DNA of 64,000 bases from the NCBI RefSeq assembly GCF_034541975.1, contig NZ_JAVYJM010000001.1; one strand, given 5' to 3'. This stretch comes from Dermacoccus abyssi. GTDB taxonomy: Bacteria > Actinomycetota > Actinomycetes > Actinomycetales > Dermatophilaceae. The stretch's first letter is position 1; the number at the start of each line of letters is the position of its first letter. This document shows positions 62,764 to 64,000 of this stretch, in pieces. Position numbers and translations under genes: made by a program. Below the pieces are notes generated by a model, which saw only the letters and a list, made by a program, of their open reading frames with translations, was not told the DNA's origin and ran no database searches.

Positions 62764-64000
62764 TCAGGCGGTCAGTGCGGGCAGGTTGTCGGCTCCGATC
62801 TCGGGTTCGGTGGTGGGCACGATGTTGAGGCGGCAGCGGGCCAGGACCTCGAGCCCGAGGTAGCGCCGTCCTTCGGCCCACTCGTCGGTTTGCTCGGCCA
62901 GCACGGCACCGACCAGGCGCACGATCGCGGCGCGGTTGGGGAAGATCCCTACGGAGTCGGTCCGGCGACGGATCTCGCGGTTGAGGCGCTCCGCGGGATT
63001 GTTCGACCAGATCTGGGTCCACACGTCCTTGGGGAAGGCAGTGAAGGCGAGGATGTCGGCGCGGGCGGCGTCGAGGTGCTCGTGGACGGCGGGCAGCTTC
63101 TCCTGCACGTAGTCCAGGAGACGGTCGAACTGCGCCTGGACCGCGCCGGAGTCGGGCTGGTCGTACCGAGTGCAGCATCGCCTTGACCGCCGGCCACATG
63201 CTCTTGGGCGTCACGCTCATGAGGTTGGCGGCGTAGTGCGTGCGGCAGCGCTGCCAGGCCGCGCCGGGCAGGTTGGCCGCGATGGCCTCGACCAGGCCTG
63301 CGTGAGCGTCACTGGTGACCAGCCGCACCCCGGTCAGCCCGCGTGCGGTCAGGTCGGCGAAGAACTCGTTCCACGCCGACCCTGTCTCGCTGGTGGCCAC
63401 GCGCAGCCCCAAGACCTCGCGGTGCCCGTCGCCGTTGACGCCCACAGCGATCAGCGCGACGGCGTTGATCACCCGTCCACCCTCACGGACCTTCATCGTC
63501 AGCGCGTCCGCGGACACGAACGTGAACGGCCCAACCTCAGCCAGCGGGCGGTGGCGGAAGTCCTCGACGATCTGGTCCAGGTCACTCGCCATCCGAGACA
63601 CCTGGGACTTCGACAACGAGTCGATCCCCAGCTGACGCACGAGTTTGTCCATGCGGCGAGTGGACACGCCAGCGAGGTAGCAGTCCGCGACCACCGTGAT
63701 CAGGGCGGACTCGGCACGCTTGCGGCGTTCAAGGAGCCACTCGGGGAAGTAGGTCCCGCTGCGCAGCTTCGGGATCGCGACGTCCACGGTCCCGACGCGG
63801 GTATCGAGGTCGCGGTGGCGGTAGCCGTTGCGCTGCGTCGTGCGCGTCGCGCTGGGGCGTCCGTACTCGGCTCCGACCACGGCATCGGCATCCGCGGAAA
63901 GCAACGCGTTGATCATGGTCTGCAGCAGGCTGCGCATCATGTCCGGGCTGGCTTCGGACAGGGCTTCACCCAGAAGGCCGGCAGGGTCGACAATGTGTGG
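62764..64000 (-). pseudogene. IS256-family transposase with frameshift, 5' end beyond window
   Basis: The frame enters from the right edge (HIVDPAGLLGEALSEASPDM, then MRSLLQTMINALLSADADAV) and runs through the IS256 core with the first two catalytic Asp regions (TFVSADALTMKV, VRLVTSDAHAGLVEAI) and WQRCRTHYAANLM. At about 63165 the frame shifts (two bases missing after MLHSV). The C-terminal part continues in another frame as VQEKLPAVHEHLDAARADIL and IWSNNPAERLNREIRRRTDS, which contains the catalytic Glu. As written it is inactive unless this is a sequencing error. Confidence 0.85.

Overview
This is a 64 kb window from a high-GC Gram-positive chromosome. Several signs point to an actinobacterium, probably of the order Micrococcales: strong GC bias at third codon positions, many GTG starts, a mycobacterial-type Nei/Fpg glycosylase, an NrtR-like Nudix regulator, DUF2332 and LppP/LprE-like proteins, and many Ser/Thr-rich lipoproteins. 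The order is an inference; no rRNA or tRNA gene was seen that would settle it. Two exact and two near-exact copies of the ParB site GTTTCACGTGAAAC (843, 34238, 41686, 48419) suggest the window lies in the origin-proximal part of the chromosome.

Region 1 (1-19.2 kb) is mostly housekeeping and accessory metabolism: a secreted metallophosphoesterase cut by the window edge, an ABC-2 exporter, methylmalonate-semialdehyde dehydrogenase, RecQ, a DJ-1/PfpI protein, HAD and Nudix hydrolases, an HSL-type esterase, a Zur-box-controlled AztD-like zinc lipoprotein, DUF2332, a GNAT acetyltransferase, two tiny coupled ORFs, a large membrane protein, and an ActP/DUF485 acetate symporter pair.

Region 2 (19.2-28.4 kb) is the highlight: a complete azole-type RiPP (TOMM/LAP) cluster. 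A minus-strand operon runs from a 48-residue precursor (28211-28065) through an attenuator-like hairpin, an ABC exporter, an unassigned protein, a 59-aa membrane protein, a ThiF-like E1/docking protein, a YcaO cyclodehydratase ending in PHPFP, a SagB-type FMN dehydrogenase and a CPBP-type protease, mostly with 4-bp overlaps. A plus-strand operon of methyltransferase, histidine kinase and response regulator meets it tail to tail, with stop codons overlapping. The precursor has the plantazolicin-like junction FEPxAARC, but its core is RCSSSSSTCCVGCVQM, unlike the plantazolicin core. This is a good candidate for an undescribed azole peptide.

Region 3 (28.5-55.2 kb) holds membrane proteins and lipoproteins, a two-gene nuclease/helicase module resembling a split Dna2 (Fe-S nuclease of the AddB/Cas4/Dna2 pattern plus an SF1 helicase), TrkH/TrkA potassium uptake, DNA repair genes (Nei, AlkD, a DnaQ-like exonuclease), NrtR, glutaminase with a STAS domain, a GNAT-membrane fusion, a Baeyer-Villiger-type monooxygenase with an SDR, an RclA-like flavoprotein and a glutathionyl-hydroquinone-reductase-like protein. 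A family of intergenic palindromes occurs three times.

Region 4 (55.2-64 kb) is a rearranged mobile region. It contains IS3 orfA debris, a possible intron fragment, a complete 1325-bp IS3 element with 4-bp target duplications inside a sortase remnant, an orphan Rhs scrap, a YfeS-like gene, and an AT-richer Rhs toxin tip with its candidate immunity gene. The main Rhs gene is truncated and frameshifted. The window ends in a transposase fragment and a frameshifted IS256-family transposase.
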